Below are positions 16,052 to 24,382 of a DNA stretch of 64,000 nucleotides, piece after piece. Under the pieces are notes generated by a model. The model saw only the letters and a list, made by a program, of their open reading frames with translations, searched no databases and was not told the DNA's origin. How positions within the stretch are numbered: position 1 is the first letter of the stretch; each line of letters begins with the position of its first letter. Made by a program: the position numbers and the translations under genes. The DNA is from Gammaproteobacteria bacterium (lineage in GTDB: Bacteria > Pseudomonadota > Gammaproteobacteria > Ga0077536): NCBI GenBank assembly GCA_016191285.1, contig JACPPA010000016.1, positions 277,791 to 341,790 of the forward strand, read 5' to 3'.

Positions 16052-16633
16052 ATGAAGTCGCAACCAGCCTATGTCATGGCGCTAGATATTCCCTTGCCGC
16101 CGCGCGCCGAACTGCCGGAGGACATTCAAAAATATTTCTCCAAGTGCGACGCCAAGTTAGGAATGCTGCCGAATGTGCTCGCGGCGTATAGCCACAACGT
16201 CGAGCAGCTGCGAACATTCTCGCGTTTCTATAACACGCTGATGGTCGGCGAATCTGGCTTGACCGAACTCGAGCGCGAAATGATCGCGGTGGCGGTCTCG
16301 TCGACGAATCATTGCTTCTACTGTCAAGTCGCGCATGGCGCCGGTGTCCGTGAGTACTCTTGCGATCCCGTATTGGGCGAACTCATGGTCATGAACTACC
16401 GCGCGGCCGATCTCGAACCGCGGCAACGCGCGATGCTCGATTTCGCGATCAAAATGACGGTTGCGAGCTACACCATCGTCGAGAGCGATCGCCAGGCGCT
16501 AAGAGACGTGGGCTTTAGCGACAAGGACATCTGGGACATCGCTAACGTCGCGGGCTTCTACAACATGACGAACCGCGTCGCGAGCGCGACGAACATGCAG
16601 CCGAATCCCGAATACCATAAGCTTTATCGGTGA
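16052..16633 (+). CDS. AhpD-like peroxidase-related / carboxymuconolactone decarboxylase family protein
   Basis: A 193-residue all-helical protein of the CMD/AhpD superfamily. The ATG at 16052 after AAGGGG is preferred over an in-frame ATG at 15977. The redox motif CFYC (C88 and C91) followed by H95 in NHCFYCQVAHG is that of AhpD, where it reduces peroxides or serves alkylhydroperoxide reductase. The N-terminal helices (LPEDIQKYFSKCDAKLGMLPNV) and the C-terminal YNMTNRVASATNMQPNPEYH match the 'uncharacterized peroxidase-related enzyme' subfamily, usually about 190 residues. It stands alone. Confidence 0.82.
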   Translation: MKSQPAYVMALDIPLPPRAELPEDIQKYFSKCDAKLGMLPNVLAAYSHNVEQLRTFSRFYNTLMVGESGLTELEREMIAVAVSSTNHCFYCQVAHGAGVREYSCDPVLGELMVMNYRAADLEPRQRAMLDFAIKMTVASYTIVESDRQALRDVGFSDKDIWDIANVAGFYNMTNRVASATNMQPNPEYHKLYR

Positions 16634-16676
16634 GCGATGCGCCGCCGCGAGCGTTATTATTCGGCTTAAATCAGAC

Positions 16677-18101
16677 GTGTCGCTGATGTGCTTTCGGCGC
16701 CTGGTCATCGGTGGCGTGTTCCTCATTGCAACTGCCGCTGGTGCGGACCCACTTGGACCGCTTGCGCCGGCGGCGCAGCGCTTAAAGATTCCGGATACGG
16801 CACTTAGCGTACTGGTGCAAGCCATCGATTCGCCGGCGCCGCTGCTCAGTGTGAATGCCAAGGTGCCGCGTAATCCAGCGTCCACGATTAAACTATTGAC
16901 CACCTTTGTCGCGCTCGATCTGCTCGGTCCAACGTACTCGTGGCCCACCGAGATTTATACCCTGGGCTCCATTAAGGACGGCGTGCTGACCGGCGATCTA
17001 CTGCTGCGTGGACAGGGCGATCCGTTCCTCGTCGTCGAACAGATGTGGAAGATGCTCGGCGAGTTGCGTGCGCGGGGCTTACGCGAAATCACCGGCGATC
17101 TGATCATCGACGACACTTATTTCGCGCCCGTCGCCGCCAATCCGGGTGAGTTCGATGGCGAGGCCTATCGTCTCTATAACGTGTTGCCGAACGCTTTATT
17201 GGTCAATTTCAAAGCGGTAACGTTTATCTTCACGCCCGGGGCCGACGCGCGAAGCGTCGACATTCGGATCGATCCCGCGCTGCCGAATCTCATCGTCGAG
17301 AATCATCTCCGCTTGGTCCCGGGGCATTGCCGTGGCGTGCTCACTAGCTTTCAAATGTCGGTGCCGGACCCGGTAGCCGAGGATCGCGTCGTGTTTAGTG
17401 GCGACTACCAGGCGAGCTGCGGCGAACAAGCGTTGCCGCGCACGCTGCTGCAACCCGCGGACTACACCTTCGGATTATTTAAATTGTTATGGGCGCAGTG
17501 GGGTGGCGTGTTAAATGGCGGCGTGAGGCGTGGTAGCGCGCCGCTCGATGCGCCCCCCTTTTATCGCTGGGAATCACCGCCGCTCGCCGAGGTAGTGCGC
17601 CCCCTCAACAAATGGAGTAATAACGTCATGGCCAATGCGTTTCTGTATGCCATCGGCGGCAGCACATTCAAACCACCCCTGACACCCGCGCAGGGCGTCG
17701 CCGTGGTGCAGCGCTACCTTGTTGAACGCAAGATCCCGACGCAAGGACTGGTGCTTGAAAACGGCTCTGGGTTATCGCGCAACACGCGCATTTCGGCGTA
17801 CACGTTGTCGGAAGTCTTGCGCTACGCGTACGGCAGCCGCTACATGCCGGAATATCTGGCATCGTTATCCATCGTTGGCGTTGACGGCACCACGCGGAAA
17901 CACTTTCCGCGCGCGCCCGAAACCGGTTGGATGCATTTGAAAACTGGCCATATCAATGGCGTCGCCGCGATCGCCGGATACGTGCGCGCCAAAAGCGGCC
18001 GGATGTATAGCGTGGCTTTTCTCGCGAACCATCCGCGCATGAATTTTTGGTCCGGCAATGTCTTAAGCGACGCATTGCTGCGCTGGGTGTATCAACACTA
18101 G
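16677..18101 (+). CDS. dacB: D-alanyl-D-alanine carboxypeptidase/endopeptidase (PBP4)
   Basis: A 474-residue class C penicillin-binding protein that trims and cleaves peptidoglycan cross-links in the periplasm. An N-terminal signal peptide (about residues 1-23, ending ATAAGA) precedes the mature chain. Active-site motifs are S69-T-I-K72 in NPASTIKLLTTF, S314-N-N in KWSNNVMANAF, and K422-T-G in HLKTGHINGVA. The long insert between the first and second motifs is the family-typical extra domain. GTG at 16677 or ATG at 16686 may be the start; neither has a strong ribosome site. Confidence 0.92.
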   Translation: MSLMCFRRLVIGGVFLIATAAGADPLGPLAPAAQRLKIPDTALSVLVQAIDSPAPLLSVNAKVPRNPASTIKLLTTFVALDLLGPTYSWPTEIYTLGSIKDGVLTGDLLLRGQGDPFLVVEQMWKMLGELRARGLREITGDLIIDDTYFAPVAANPGEFDGEAYRLYNVLPNALLVNFKAVTFIFTPGADARSVDIRIDPALPNLIVENHLRLVPGHCRGVLTSFQMSVPDPVAEDRVVFSGDYQASCGEQALPRTLLQPADYTFGLFKLLWAQWGGVLNGGVRRGSAPLDAPPFYRWESPPLAEVVRPLNKWSNNVMANAFLYAIGGSTFKPPLTPAQGVAVVQRYLVERKIPTQGLVLENGSGLSRNTRISAYTLSEVLRYAYGSRYMPEYLASLSIVGVDGTTRKHFPRAPETGWMHLKTGHINGVAAIAGYVRAKSGRMYSVAFLANHPRMNFWSGNVLSDALLRWVYQH

Positions 18102-18106
18102 TGCGT

Positions 18107-18293
18107 TGTCCCATCCGCAACTTCGATAAATCGAGGCTAGGTTTTGTGCGAGCGGCTTCAGCCGCGAATCTTTTAAGACTAGGCCCTGCAAAGATTCGAA
18201 GCTCAAAGCGGCTCCCACAGGCGGCACCTGGCATCAAAGGTCATCGGATGTGGGAGTGGATATTGTGGGAGCGGATTTATCCGCGAATTTTTT
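18107..18293. repeat. REP cluster
   Basis: Three REP units: GAGCGGCTTCAGCCGCGAAT near 18149-18169, an inverted AAAGCGGCTCCCACA near 18205-18219, and GTGGGAGCGGATTTATCCGCGAAT at 18266-18289. The left edge, TGTCCCATCCGCAACTTCGATAAATCGA, resembles the outer inverted repeat of the elements at 38272 and 58238. The 372-bp gap (18102-18473) otherwise has no gene. Confidence 0.7.
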
Positions 18294-18343
18294 AAGGAAG
18301 GTCTGAGAAAGTAACGTTGCGTAGCATCGGTGCCACCATCACC

Positions 18344-18371
18344 TTGACTTTCTGCCGATCGCAATGATACA
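18344..18371 (+). promoter_or_regulatory. Possible promoter of the small-membrane-protein/permease operon
   Basis: TTGACT (18344-18349) followed after 16 bp by GATACA (18366-18371). The -10 match is weak. It lies about 100 bp before the first gene of the operon at 18474 and is the only reasonable candidate in the gap. Confidence 0.3.
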
Positions 18372-18473
18372 CAAGCAAGAAACCAGTTGCCTGAAAGTTA
18401 AAGAGTTCTGGGTCTCGGGCAGTTGAGAATACTAAGGTGGGCCCATGAGGCTTGCCCGAACAAGGGGGGAGCA

Positions 18474-18758
18474 ATGTCAGACCTCAATCAGCGGATTGAA
18501 ACCATGGTCCGGCGCGATAAGCTGGGCGCATGGCTACTCGTGGTTCTGCTGTGGATCACCATCAGCACAGTGCTGTTGCTGTCATGGCCGTACGTGCCTG
18601 ACCGCGGCGTGCGCGTCGTGCTCGTCATAGGCGCACTCTCAGTCCTGATCTTCAACACCGCGTCGATCGCCGCGATGCTGAGGCATTACGCCGTCGACAA
18701 ACAGTTCATCTATGGCCTCGATATTAAGGCCCTCGATGCAATGAAGGCCCGGAAATAA
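18474..18758 (+). CDS. Small two-span membrane protein
   Basis: A 94-residue protein with two hydrophobic helices (about residues 18-37 and 45-67) and a basic C-terminus. The ATG at 18474 is preferred to an upstream in-frame ATG because GGGGGGAGC directly precedes it. I do not recognise a named family. It is first of a tightly spaced + strand operon that contains an APC-type permease, so an accessory role in that transporter is plausible but not shown. Confidence 0.65.
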   Translation: MSDLNQRIETMVRRDKLGAWLLVVLLWITISTVLLLSWPYVPDRGVRVVLVIGALSVLIFNTASIAAMLRHYAVDKQFIYGLDIKALDAMKARK

Positions 18759-18772
18759 CGCGGGAGATACCC

Positions 18773-19153
18773 ATGACCCGATACACGCCGCCGGAGCAGA
18801 GCCGGACGATGCAATTCGTCGACATCATCTTTCTGCTCGTCGCGATCTTCGTCGCCTTGTGGCTGCCACTCAAACTCGGCCTCGCCGGCGCGGCTAAGGA
18901 AGTCACGAAGATCGAGAACCCGACTTGGGAAGCGCTGCAGCAGACCGCCGGTCAAGTTGTGCAGTGGGAAAAGCTTGGCTACGACCCCGCGAAAGCGCAC
19001 GACGTGATCCAGAACAGATTCAACTACGAACTGGACTGGATGGCGGGCGGGCTCATGGCTGGCGTGCTGATCGGCTATTTCGTGTTTCTGTTTCGCGCCT
19101 CCGAAAAGGAATACCGGGAAGTGATCGCGGAGAAATTCCCGGACAGTAAGTAA
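18773..19153 (+). CDS. Small membrane protein with two spans
   Basis: A 126-residue protein. One hydrophobic segment lies near residues 16-38 (VDIIFLLVAIFVALWLPLKLGLAGA) and another near 91-108 (MAGGLMAGVLIGYFVFLF). A helical, polar middle region (EVTKIENPTWEALQQTAGQVVQWEKLGYDPAKAHDVIQNRF) connects them. It starts 14 bp after the previous gene, with GGGAG before the ATG. No family recognised. Codons are dominated by GC-rich choices, unlike the TTA/CGA-tolerant polyamine genes. Confidence 0.65.
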   Translation: MTRYTPPEQSRTMQFVDIIFLLVAIFVALWLPLKLGLAGAAKEVTKIENPTWEALQQTAGQVVQWEKLGYDPAKAHDVIQNRFNYELDWMAGGLMAGVLIGYFVFLFRASEKEYREVIAEKFPDSK

Positions 19154-19232
19154 GCAGCGCAGCAGCAACGACCGCACGGCCGTTCGAAATAAGTCCAAGT
19201 ATCGCGGAAGAAACCGCGAGGGGGGTAACGCA

Positions 19233-19406
19233 ATGTGGGCCACCTTTTCCTATCTGTCCTGGGGTATCTCGGCCGCACTGGTCATATGGATGATCCTGGA
19301 TTGGATGCAGACTGATAGTTCCTATTCCGAAGAGCAGCTGACGTCCTCTCGGGAAGGCGAAATAGAGGCCTTGTCGGAGCGACACGATATCAGGGAGACA
19401 CGCTGA
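19233..19406 (+). CDS. 57-residue single-span membrane protein
   Basis: An ATG at 19233 preceded by GAGGGGGGTAACGCA opens a 57-codon frame: WATFSYLSWGISAALVIWMILDWM forms one membrane helix, then a charged Ser/Glu/Arg tail. The stop at 19404-19406 overlaps the ATG of the permease gene (TGATG), a coupled arrangement that supports it as a real gene. It may be a small subunit of the permease; this is inference from position only. Confidence 0.6.
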   Translation: MWATFSYLSWGISAALVIWMILDWMQTDSSYSEEQLTSSREGEIEALSERHDIRETR

Positions 19407-19774
19407 TGAGCTCTGAAACTCTCGCTCCTAGCGAACACGGCCACCAAGTATCGTTGCTACGCGTTCTCGGTCCCGCGCATATTTGGGCGTTGGGTGTGGG
19501 CATCGTGCTCGTCGGCGAATTCACCGGTTGGAACTTCTCCGCCGACAAGGGCGGTGCATTGGCGGCGTTGGTCGTGTGCTGGTTCGTCGGCCTTCTCTAT
19601 ACCTGCGTCGCCATGATCGACTCGGAGGTGACCTCCACGGTGGCCGCTGCGGGCGGACAGTACGCGCAGGCGAAGCACATCGTGGGGCCCCGATGGCGTT
19701 CAACGTCGCGCTCTATCTCGTCTTCGCGTACACGATGCTGGAGGTCTCTGACGCGATCCTCGCCGGCGATCTGA
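19406..19774 (+). pseudogene. Ethanolamine/amino-acid permease, N-terminal fragment (frameshifted)
   Basis: Residues 1 to about 95 are the start of an APC-superfamily permease: VSLLRVLGPAHIWALGVGIVLVGEFTGWNF, then hydrophobic spans and the ATSTVAAAGGQYAQAKHIVGP segment. Beyond about 19688 this frame becomes a Ser/Arg-rich nonsense tail, while the next spans continue in the frame of 19693-20811. The break falls in GGGGCCCC. One missing base would restore a sequence such as HIVGPxMAFNV. It is either a mutation or an assembly error. Confidence 0.75.
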
Positions 19775-20811
19775 TTACGCAGGTGGCGACCGAGGCCGGC
19801 GCACAGGGGCTCACTCACAACCCGTTCATCGTTCTGACTATCGTCGTACTCGTGTGGCTCAACTATCGCGGCGTGCTGATGACCCTGAACGTGAACTTCG
19901 TGATCACCGCGCTGGCGTACGCGTCCATCGTGGTGCTGTTCTTCGCGGTGCAGCCGTGGAGCCAGGGCGTGGTACTCAAGCTCGGCGAGATGGTGACGCC
20001 GCAAAACGCGCTGCCCTACGGCTGGATCGGCGTCATCGCCGCCTTCCAGTTCGGTATCTGGTACTACCTCGGTATCGAGGGCACGACCCAGGCGGCGGAG
20101 GAGGTGCGTTCACCGGCGCGCTCGCTCCCGCTCGGTACGATGTCCGGCATGATCACGCTGCTGATCGCGGCGGCGCTGACGTGGTATGTCTGCGCGAGCC
20201 TACTGCCCTGGCAACACCTCGGCGTGACGTTCTTCCCGCTATACGATGCGGCAGTGGTGACCGGCAGCCCGGTACTGAAATTCCTGCTGTTCTGGGGCAC
20301 GGTGTTGTCGGCCGTGGCCTCCGCCAACGGCTGTATCAACGATGCGTCGCGCGCCTGGTTCTCGCTCGGTCGCGACCGCTATCTGCCGACGTGGTTCTCG
20401 GCGGTGCATCCGAAGTACCGCACGCCGTATCGCTCGCTGCTGTTCCTGATGCCGATCGCGCTGGCGTTTGCGTTCATCTCCGACCTGAATCAGGCAATCA
20501 CCTTCTCGATTCTATCGGGCGTGCTGCAGTACACGTTCATGAGCATCAACATCATGATGTTCCGCAACCGCTGGCCGGTGGGGTCGATCCGCCGCGGCTA
20601 TACGCACCCGTTCCATCCGCTGCCGGCGCTACTGCTGTTTTTTCTCTGCGTGGTGACGTTCTTCGCGATCTTCCTCGGCTACGGCACCCAACTGATCGCG
20701 ATGGTCTCCTTCTATATCATCGTGTCGTTGTGGTTCCACTTCTACCGCTACAAATACGTGCGACGCGGTGATCAGTTCACGATGCCGTGGCCCAAGCCAA
20801 AGGGCTATTGA
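19693..20811 (+). pseudogene. Ethanolamine/amino-acid permease, C-terminal part
   Basis: The 372-residue continuation of the gene begun at 19406. It holds about ten membrane spans. YLGIEGTTQAAEEVRSPARSLPLGT is the characteristic loop of ethanolamine permeases and related APC transporters; NDASRAWFSLGRDRYLPTWF and HPKYRTPYRSLLF are further family marks. Joined across the frameshift the protein would be about 467 residues, the normal length. ATG at 19693 is only the first in-frame methionine after the break. No ethanolamine ammonia-lyase genes are nearby, so the substrate remains open. Confidence 0.8.
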
Positions 20812-20826
20812 CGCTCCGGCGGAATA

Positions 20827-21504
20827 TTGAGAGCCCTGGTCGGAGTCTGCGTCGCCCTCGTGTTGGCGGCGCAACTGTGGCGGCGCTGGCGGCGGGAGCG
20901 GGCCGTGCGAGCGAACGCGCCACGCCAGCTGTTTGGGCGGGTGATCGGACTGCTCGACAACGCGACGTTCAAGCCCACCGATAATGTCGGCTATCCGCGC
21001 CTTGCCGGGCTTTACGCGGGCCTTCCGGTGCAAGTGTTGCCGGTGGTCGATACGCTTGCGGTGCGACGTTTGCCGGCTCTGTGGTTACTGGTGACCTTGC
21101 AGGCTCGGCTACCGATTGCGGCGAAGCTGGATTTGATGATGCGGCCGAACGGCGCGACGACATTCTCCAATTTCGACCTGCTATCACATACGCTAGAGCT
21201 TCCGGCCGGATTTCCGGAGTACGCGGTGCTACGCACGGATGATCCTGGGCGCGCGGAGCCAGGCGACTGGCTGACGGGACATCTCGACGTGTTCGACAAT
21301 ACGCGCGCCAAGGAGCTGTTGATCACAGCACAGGGGCTGCGGTTTGTATGGCTGCTGGCAGAGGCAGAGCGCGCGCGTTATGGCGTATTCCGGCAGGCCG
21401 AGTTCGGTCCGGTCGACATCGACCCGGCGCTGCTCAAGGATCTGCTGGAGCGCTTGCTGGCGCTACGAGCGTCAATTATGGCACGCGCCGTAACCAGGCC
21501 ATGA
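20827..21504 (+). CDS. Membrane-anchored hypothetical protein
   Basis: A 225-residue protein beginning at a TTG codon 15 bp after the permease. A short hydrophobic N-terminus (residues 1-17) is followed by RRWRRERAVR, which would anchor it with the bulk facing the cytoplasm or periplasm. The body (FGRVIGLLDNATFKPTDNVGYPRLAGLYAGLPVQVLPVVDTL) is alpha/beta and shows no motif that I can name. Its stop overlaps the next ATG. The operon position links it to the permease. Confidence 0.6.
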   Translation: MRALVGVCVALVLAAQLWRRWRRERAVRANAPRQLFGRVIGLLDNATFKPTDNVGYPRLAGLYAGLPVQVLPVVDTLAVRRLPALWLLVTLQARLPIAAKLDLMMRPNGATTFSNFDLLSHTLELPAGFPEYAVLRTDDPGRAEPGDWLTGHLDVFDNTRAKELLITAQGLRFVWLLAEAERARYGVFRQAEFGPVDIDPALLKDLLERLLALRASIMARAVTRP

Positions 21505-21800
21505 CCCGGCCGATACACCCTTATGCAGTGCTGGCAGCCGCCATCCTGCTACCGGGCACCGGACAGGTCTTGAACGGCACACCGCCGCGCGGCCTCACGT
21601 TCCTGTTCTTCATGATCATGCTCGGCTGGGTCAGCATCAACCTGATGCCGGAACACGGTTCTTTCGTCAGCCGCACCTTCGGCGGTGTGTTCATCTACGG
21701 TCTGTCGGTGATCGACGCGTACAAGTGCGCACGTGTCAACTTCGAGCGGTGGCGCCACCCAAGATTCGAATTACCCGACCTTGATTGCAACGACAGGTGA
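21501..21800 (+). CDS. Small membrane protein at end of permease operon
   Basis: A 99-residue protein with two or three hydrophobic segments (about residues 8-22, 31-48 and 60-75). The ATG at 21501 overlaps the preceding stop codon (ATGA). GTGQVLNGTPPRGLTFLFFMIMLGW resembles small membrane proteins that share the TM2-domain-like pattern PGxGQxLNG, but I am not sure of that assignment. It closes the operon and is followed eight bases later by a convergent gene. Confidence 0.6.
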   Translation: MTRPIHPYAVLAAAILLPGTGQVLNGTPPRGLTFLFFMIMLGWVSINLMPEHGSFVSRTFGGVFIYGLSVIDAYKCARVNFERWRHPRFELPDLDCNDR

Positions 21801-21808
21801 CACTATTG

Positions 21809-22981
21809 CTATCGCGCCTTAAGTGCCGCCTCCATGCGGGTCAGCACTTCGTCCAAAATCGTTGGACTCGTCGCGAAATTCAAGCGCGTAAATCCGCGGC
21901 CTGCTTCGCCAAAAGCGGGTCCCTCGCTCAAAGCGACGCGCGCGCGATTCAAAAAGAATTTAAATGGTTCGGCGCCAAGCCTTAATTCGCGACAATCGAG
22001 CCAGGCCAGATAGGTTGCTTCAGGCGGTGCATGACGTACTGTCGGCCAATGGGACGCGACGAAGCCGGCCACGCGCGTGCGATTGGCGCGGAGTTTCGCC
22101 AACGTTTCGTCCAACCAGGGTTGGCCCGCGGTCCATGCGGCGCGCGCGGCTTGGATGCCGAGCGCGCTCCGGCCGCCGCGCACGTGCGCAGGGATTGTCG
22201 CGAATCGACGCTTCAGCGCGTCGCTGCCAAAGACCGCGCAGGCGAGACAGAGTCCAGCGATATTGAATGGTTTACTGGGCGAGGTCAGCGTAATCGTCCG
22301 CGCCGCGATCTCGGGACCGAGTGATGCAAACGGTATATGCGGGCGCGCATCCAGCATTAAATCGGCGTGAATCTCATCGGCGATCACGATGAGATCATGC
22401 TTGAGTGCGAGCGCGGCCAAGGCCATCAGTTCATCACGATTGAAGGCGCGACCGGTCGGATTATGCGGATGGCACAGCAAGAGCAGTTTAGTGCCGGCAT
22501 CGATGCGCGCCGCGAGTGCGTCGAAGTCAATGGCGTAGCTCGCGGCGCCTTGGACCAATGGACTAATCACCGCGCGCCGACCGGTTTCCGCGACTGACGT
22601 TAGAAACGGTGGATAGATCGGCGTTTGAATGACGACCCCGTCGCCCGGCTGCGTCAAATTCAGCAATGACAGATAAATCGTCTGGACCACGTCGCTGAAA
22701 AATTCGACCTGTCGGGGTTCAATGTGCCAATTGAAGCGCGTTTGCATCCGCGTACAGAACACTTCGTCGAGGCCACTGCGTGCGTACGGTAACGGGTAGC
22801 CGAGATCGCTCCGCGCCACCGCGTCGGTTAACGCCTCGCGAATCGCCGGCGCGATGTCGAAATCCATATCCGCGACCCACGCTGGGATCACATCGGGTGC
22901 ATAGGTGCGCCACTTCATGCTGGCGCGGCGCAGCGCGCGGGTACTATCGAATGAATTAGACGTCATCTGGCTTCCGTTCAT
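21809..22981 (-). CDS. PatB/MalY-type pyridoxal-phosphate C-S lyase / aminotransferase
   Basis: A fold-type I PLP enzyme of about 390 residues, closest to the MalY/PatB branch that cleaves cystathionine and related C-S bonds. Family marks are KWRTYAPDVIPAWVADMDFDIAPAI, LGYPLP, LCHPHNPTGRAFNRDEL, VIADEIHADLML, and TLTSPSKPFNIAGL with the Schiff-base lysine. The start at 22981 overlaps the stop of the upstream ZIP gene (ATGA). ATG at 22966 is an equally good alternative, giving 385 residues. It is co-transcribed with the ZIP gene by position. Confidence 0.85.
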   Translation of the reverse strand: MNGSQMTSNSFDSTRALRRASMKWRTYAPDVIPAWVADMDFDIAPAIREALTDAVARSDLGYPLPYARSGLDEVFCTRMQTRFNWHIEPRQVEFFSDVVQTIYLSLLNLTQPGDGVVIQTPIYPPFLTSVAETGRRAVISPLVQGAASYAIDFDALAARIDAGTKLLLLCHPHNPTGRAFNRDELMALAALALKHDLIVIADEIHADLMLDARPHIPFASLGPEIAARTITLTSPSKPFNIAGLCLACAVFGSDALKRRFATIPAHVRGGRSALGIQAARAAWTAGQPWLDETLAKLRANRTRVAGFVASHWPTVRHAPPEATYLAWLDCRELRLGAEPFKFFLNRARVALSEGPAFGEAGRGFTRLNFATSPTILDEVLTRMEAALKAR

Positions 22982-23775
22982 TCCGCACCGTGCAGCAGCA
23001 CCACCGCGGTGACGCCGCACACCATCAGGATCAGTTGCGCGAGACTATCGCGAAGCCGCACGCCGCGGTGCAGACTGGGAATGAGATCGGCCACGGCGAT
23101 ATAAATAAAGCTCGCGCTCGTGAAGGCGAGCACATCCGGTAAGTAGGACTTGATCGCGTCGATCCACCACCAGGCGACCAACGCGCCCACGATCATCGCC
23201 ACACTCGACAAGGCATTGAGCGCGAAGGCGCGTAGACGCGGAAATCCGCTGCGCAGCATGATCGCGAAATCGCCGAGCTCTTGGGGGATTTCGTGTGCGA
23301 TCACCGCAATCCCGGTAACGATGCCGAGCTGCAAATCGGTGACGAACACGGCGGTAAGCAGTATGCCATCCAAAAAATTATGGAAGGTGTCGCCCACCAT
23401 GATGAGCGCGCCAGCGTTCGCCCCGTGATGGTGGCGATGATGATCCGAAGTGCCAGGGAGGTGATGCGCATGGCGCCAGATCAACGCTTTTTCCAGGATG
23501 AAAAATACAAAGATGCCGACCAATACAACCACCATGATCCGTTCCGCGCCGCGGGCTCCGTTAAGCGCCAGCGCCTGCGGGAGGAGGTCGAGGAAGGCGA
23601 CGCCCAGTAGCGTGCCGGTTGCAAAGCTCACGAAGTGGCCGAGCGAGAGATCGCGATAGCGCTCCGGCAGCAGTAAATAGGCTGCCACCGCCGCCAAGCT
23701 AAGCACGCAGGCCAGCCCGGTGAAGGCCAGAATATAGACCAGAATGGAAGGATCGGTGGCGATGAGCGATGGCAT
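22978..23775 (-). CDS. ZIP family divalent metal transporter
   Basis: A 265-residue inner-membrane zinc/iron permease of the ZIP family. About seven to eight hydrophobic segments are present. The long loop after the third span is histidine-rich (HAHHLPGTSDHHRHHHGA), and the transport helices contain HNFLDGILLTAVF and HEIPQELGDFAIML, the metal-binding signature. ATG at 23775 is chosen because the hydrophobic N-terminus begins directly after it; an upstream in-frame start would add an unlikely polar extension that overlaps the neighbour. The downstream PLP gene overlaps by four bases. Confidence 0.9.
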   Translation of the reverse strand: MPSLIATDPSILVYILAFTGLACVLSLAAVAAYLLLPERYRDLSLGHFVSFATGTLLGVAFLDLLPQALALNGARGAERIMVVVLVGIFVFFILEKALIWRHAHHLPGTSDHHRHHHGANAGALIMVGDTFHNFLDGILLTAVFVTDLQLGIVTGIAVIAHEIPQELGDFAIMLRSGFPRLRAFALNALSSVAMIVGALVAWWWIDAIKSYLPDVLAFTSASFIYIAVADLIPSLHRGVRLRDSLAQLILMVCGVTAVVLLHGAE

Positions 23776-23792
23776 CAAGTTGCTCGAAGGGT

Positions 23793-24191
23793 CTACGCCT
23801 CGAGGCTCGAAAAATAGACCTTCATCGGTTTGAAATAGTGGGTCACCCAACCGGTTTTATATTGCACGCCATGCGGCGGCAGCGCGCTGTGATGGAGCGT
23901 GATCCGCATGCGTTCGCCGTACGGCTTGAAGATGACCTCAAGGCGCGAGTCAGGTTCCGCAGCGGCGAAATGCGCGGTGCGCCAAGCTTGAACGATCCGT
24001 GTCCCGCGCTCCAGCGTTAAGTTGCGCCCTTCGATGTAGCCGTCCCAGGCGCTGAAGGTCTCGCCCTCTTTCGCGCTTACCTTAGCCTTCGAGCCAGTCA
24101 TTCGACTGTGCCCGGTTGAACTTAACCATGCCTTATAGACGTCCAGCGGTGAGGCGTCGATGACGCAGCCAATCGTGAATTCAAGTGGCAT
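23793..24191 (-). CDS. SRPBCC (AHSA1/START-like) domain protein
   Basis: A 132-residue single-domain protein with the START/Bet v1-like fold of the AHSA1 family. The start at 24191 has AAGGAG eight bases upstream and removes a poor N-terminal extension. Features are EFTIGCVIDASPLDVYKAWLSSTGHSRMTGSKA, FSAWDGYIEGRNLTLERGTRIVQAWRT, and the C-terminal GWVTHYFKPMKVYF helix. These proteins bind hydrophobic ligands or chaperones; the ligand here is unknown. It is followed after 18 bp by the ZIP gene. Confidence 0.8.
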   Translation of the reverse strand: MPLEFTIGCVIDASPLDVYKAWLSSTGHSRMTGSKAKVSAKEGETFSAWDGYIEGRNLTLERGTRIVQAWRTAHFAAAEPDSRLEVIFKPYGERMRITLHHSALPPHGVQYKTGWVTHYFKPMKVYFSSLEA

Positions 24192-24253
24192 CGAGTGACT
24201 CCTTAAAAGATCCGGATTTGTATTCGTGCCCCGTCCCGCACTGACTTTCAATA

Positions 24254-24345
24254 TTGTGGGAGCCGCTTTGAGCTTCGACTCTTTGCAGGCGCCTAGATTT
24301 GAAAGATTCGCGGATAAATCCGCTCCCACAATATCCGCTCCCACG
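24254..24345. repeat. REP doublet
   Basis: GTGGGAGCCGCTTTGAGCTTCGA at 24256-24278, then inverted units TTCGCGGATAAATCCGCTCCCAC (24307-24329) and CCGCTCCCAC (24335-24344). The middle part (AGCTTCGA...TTTGCAG) is the reverse complement of part of the cluster at 18181-18220, so the two are inverted copies of one element. Confidence 0.75.
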
Positions 24346-24382
24346 ACGCGGCTCACCAAGCCGCACTCGGGACCAGGCGACT

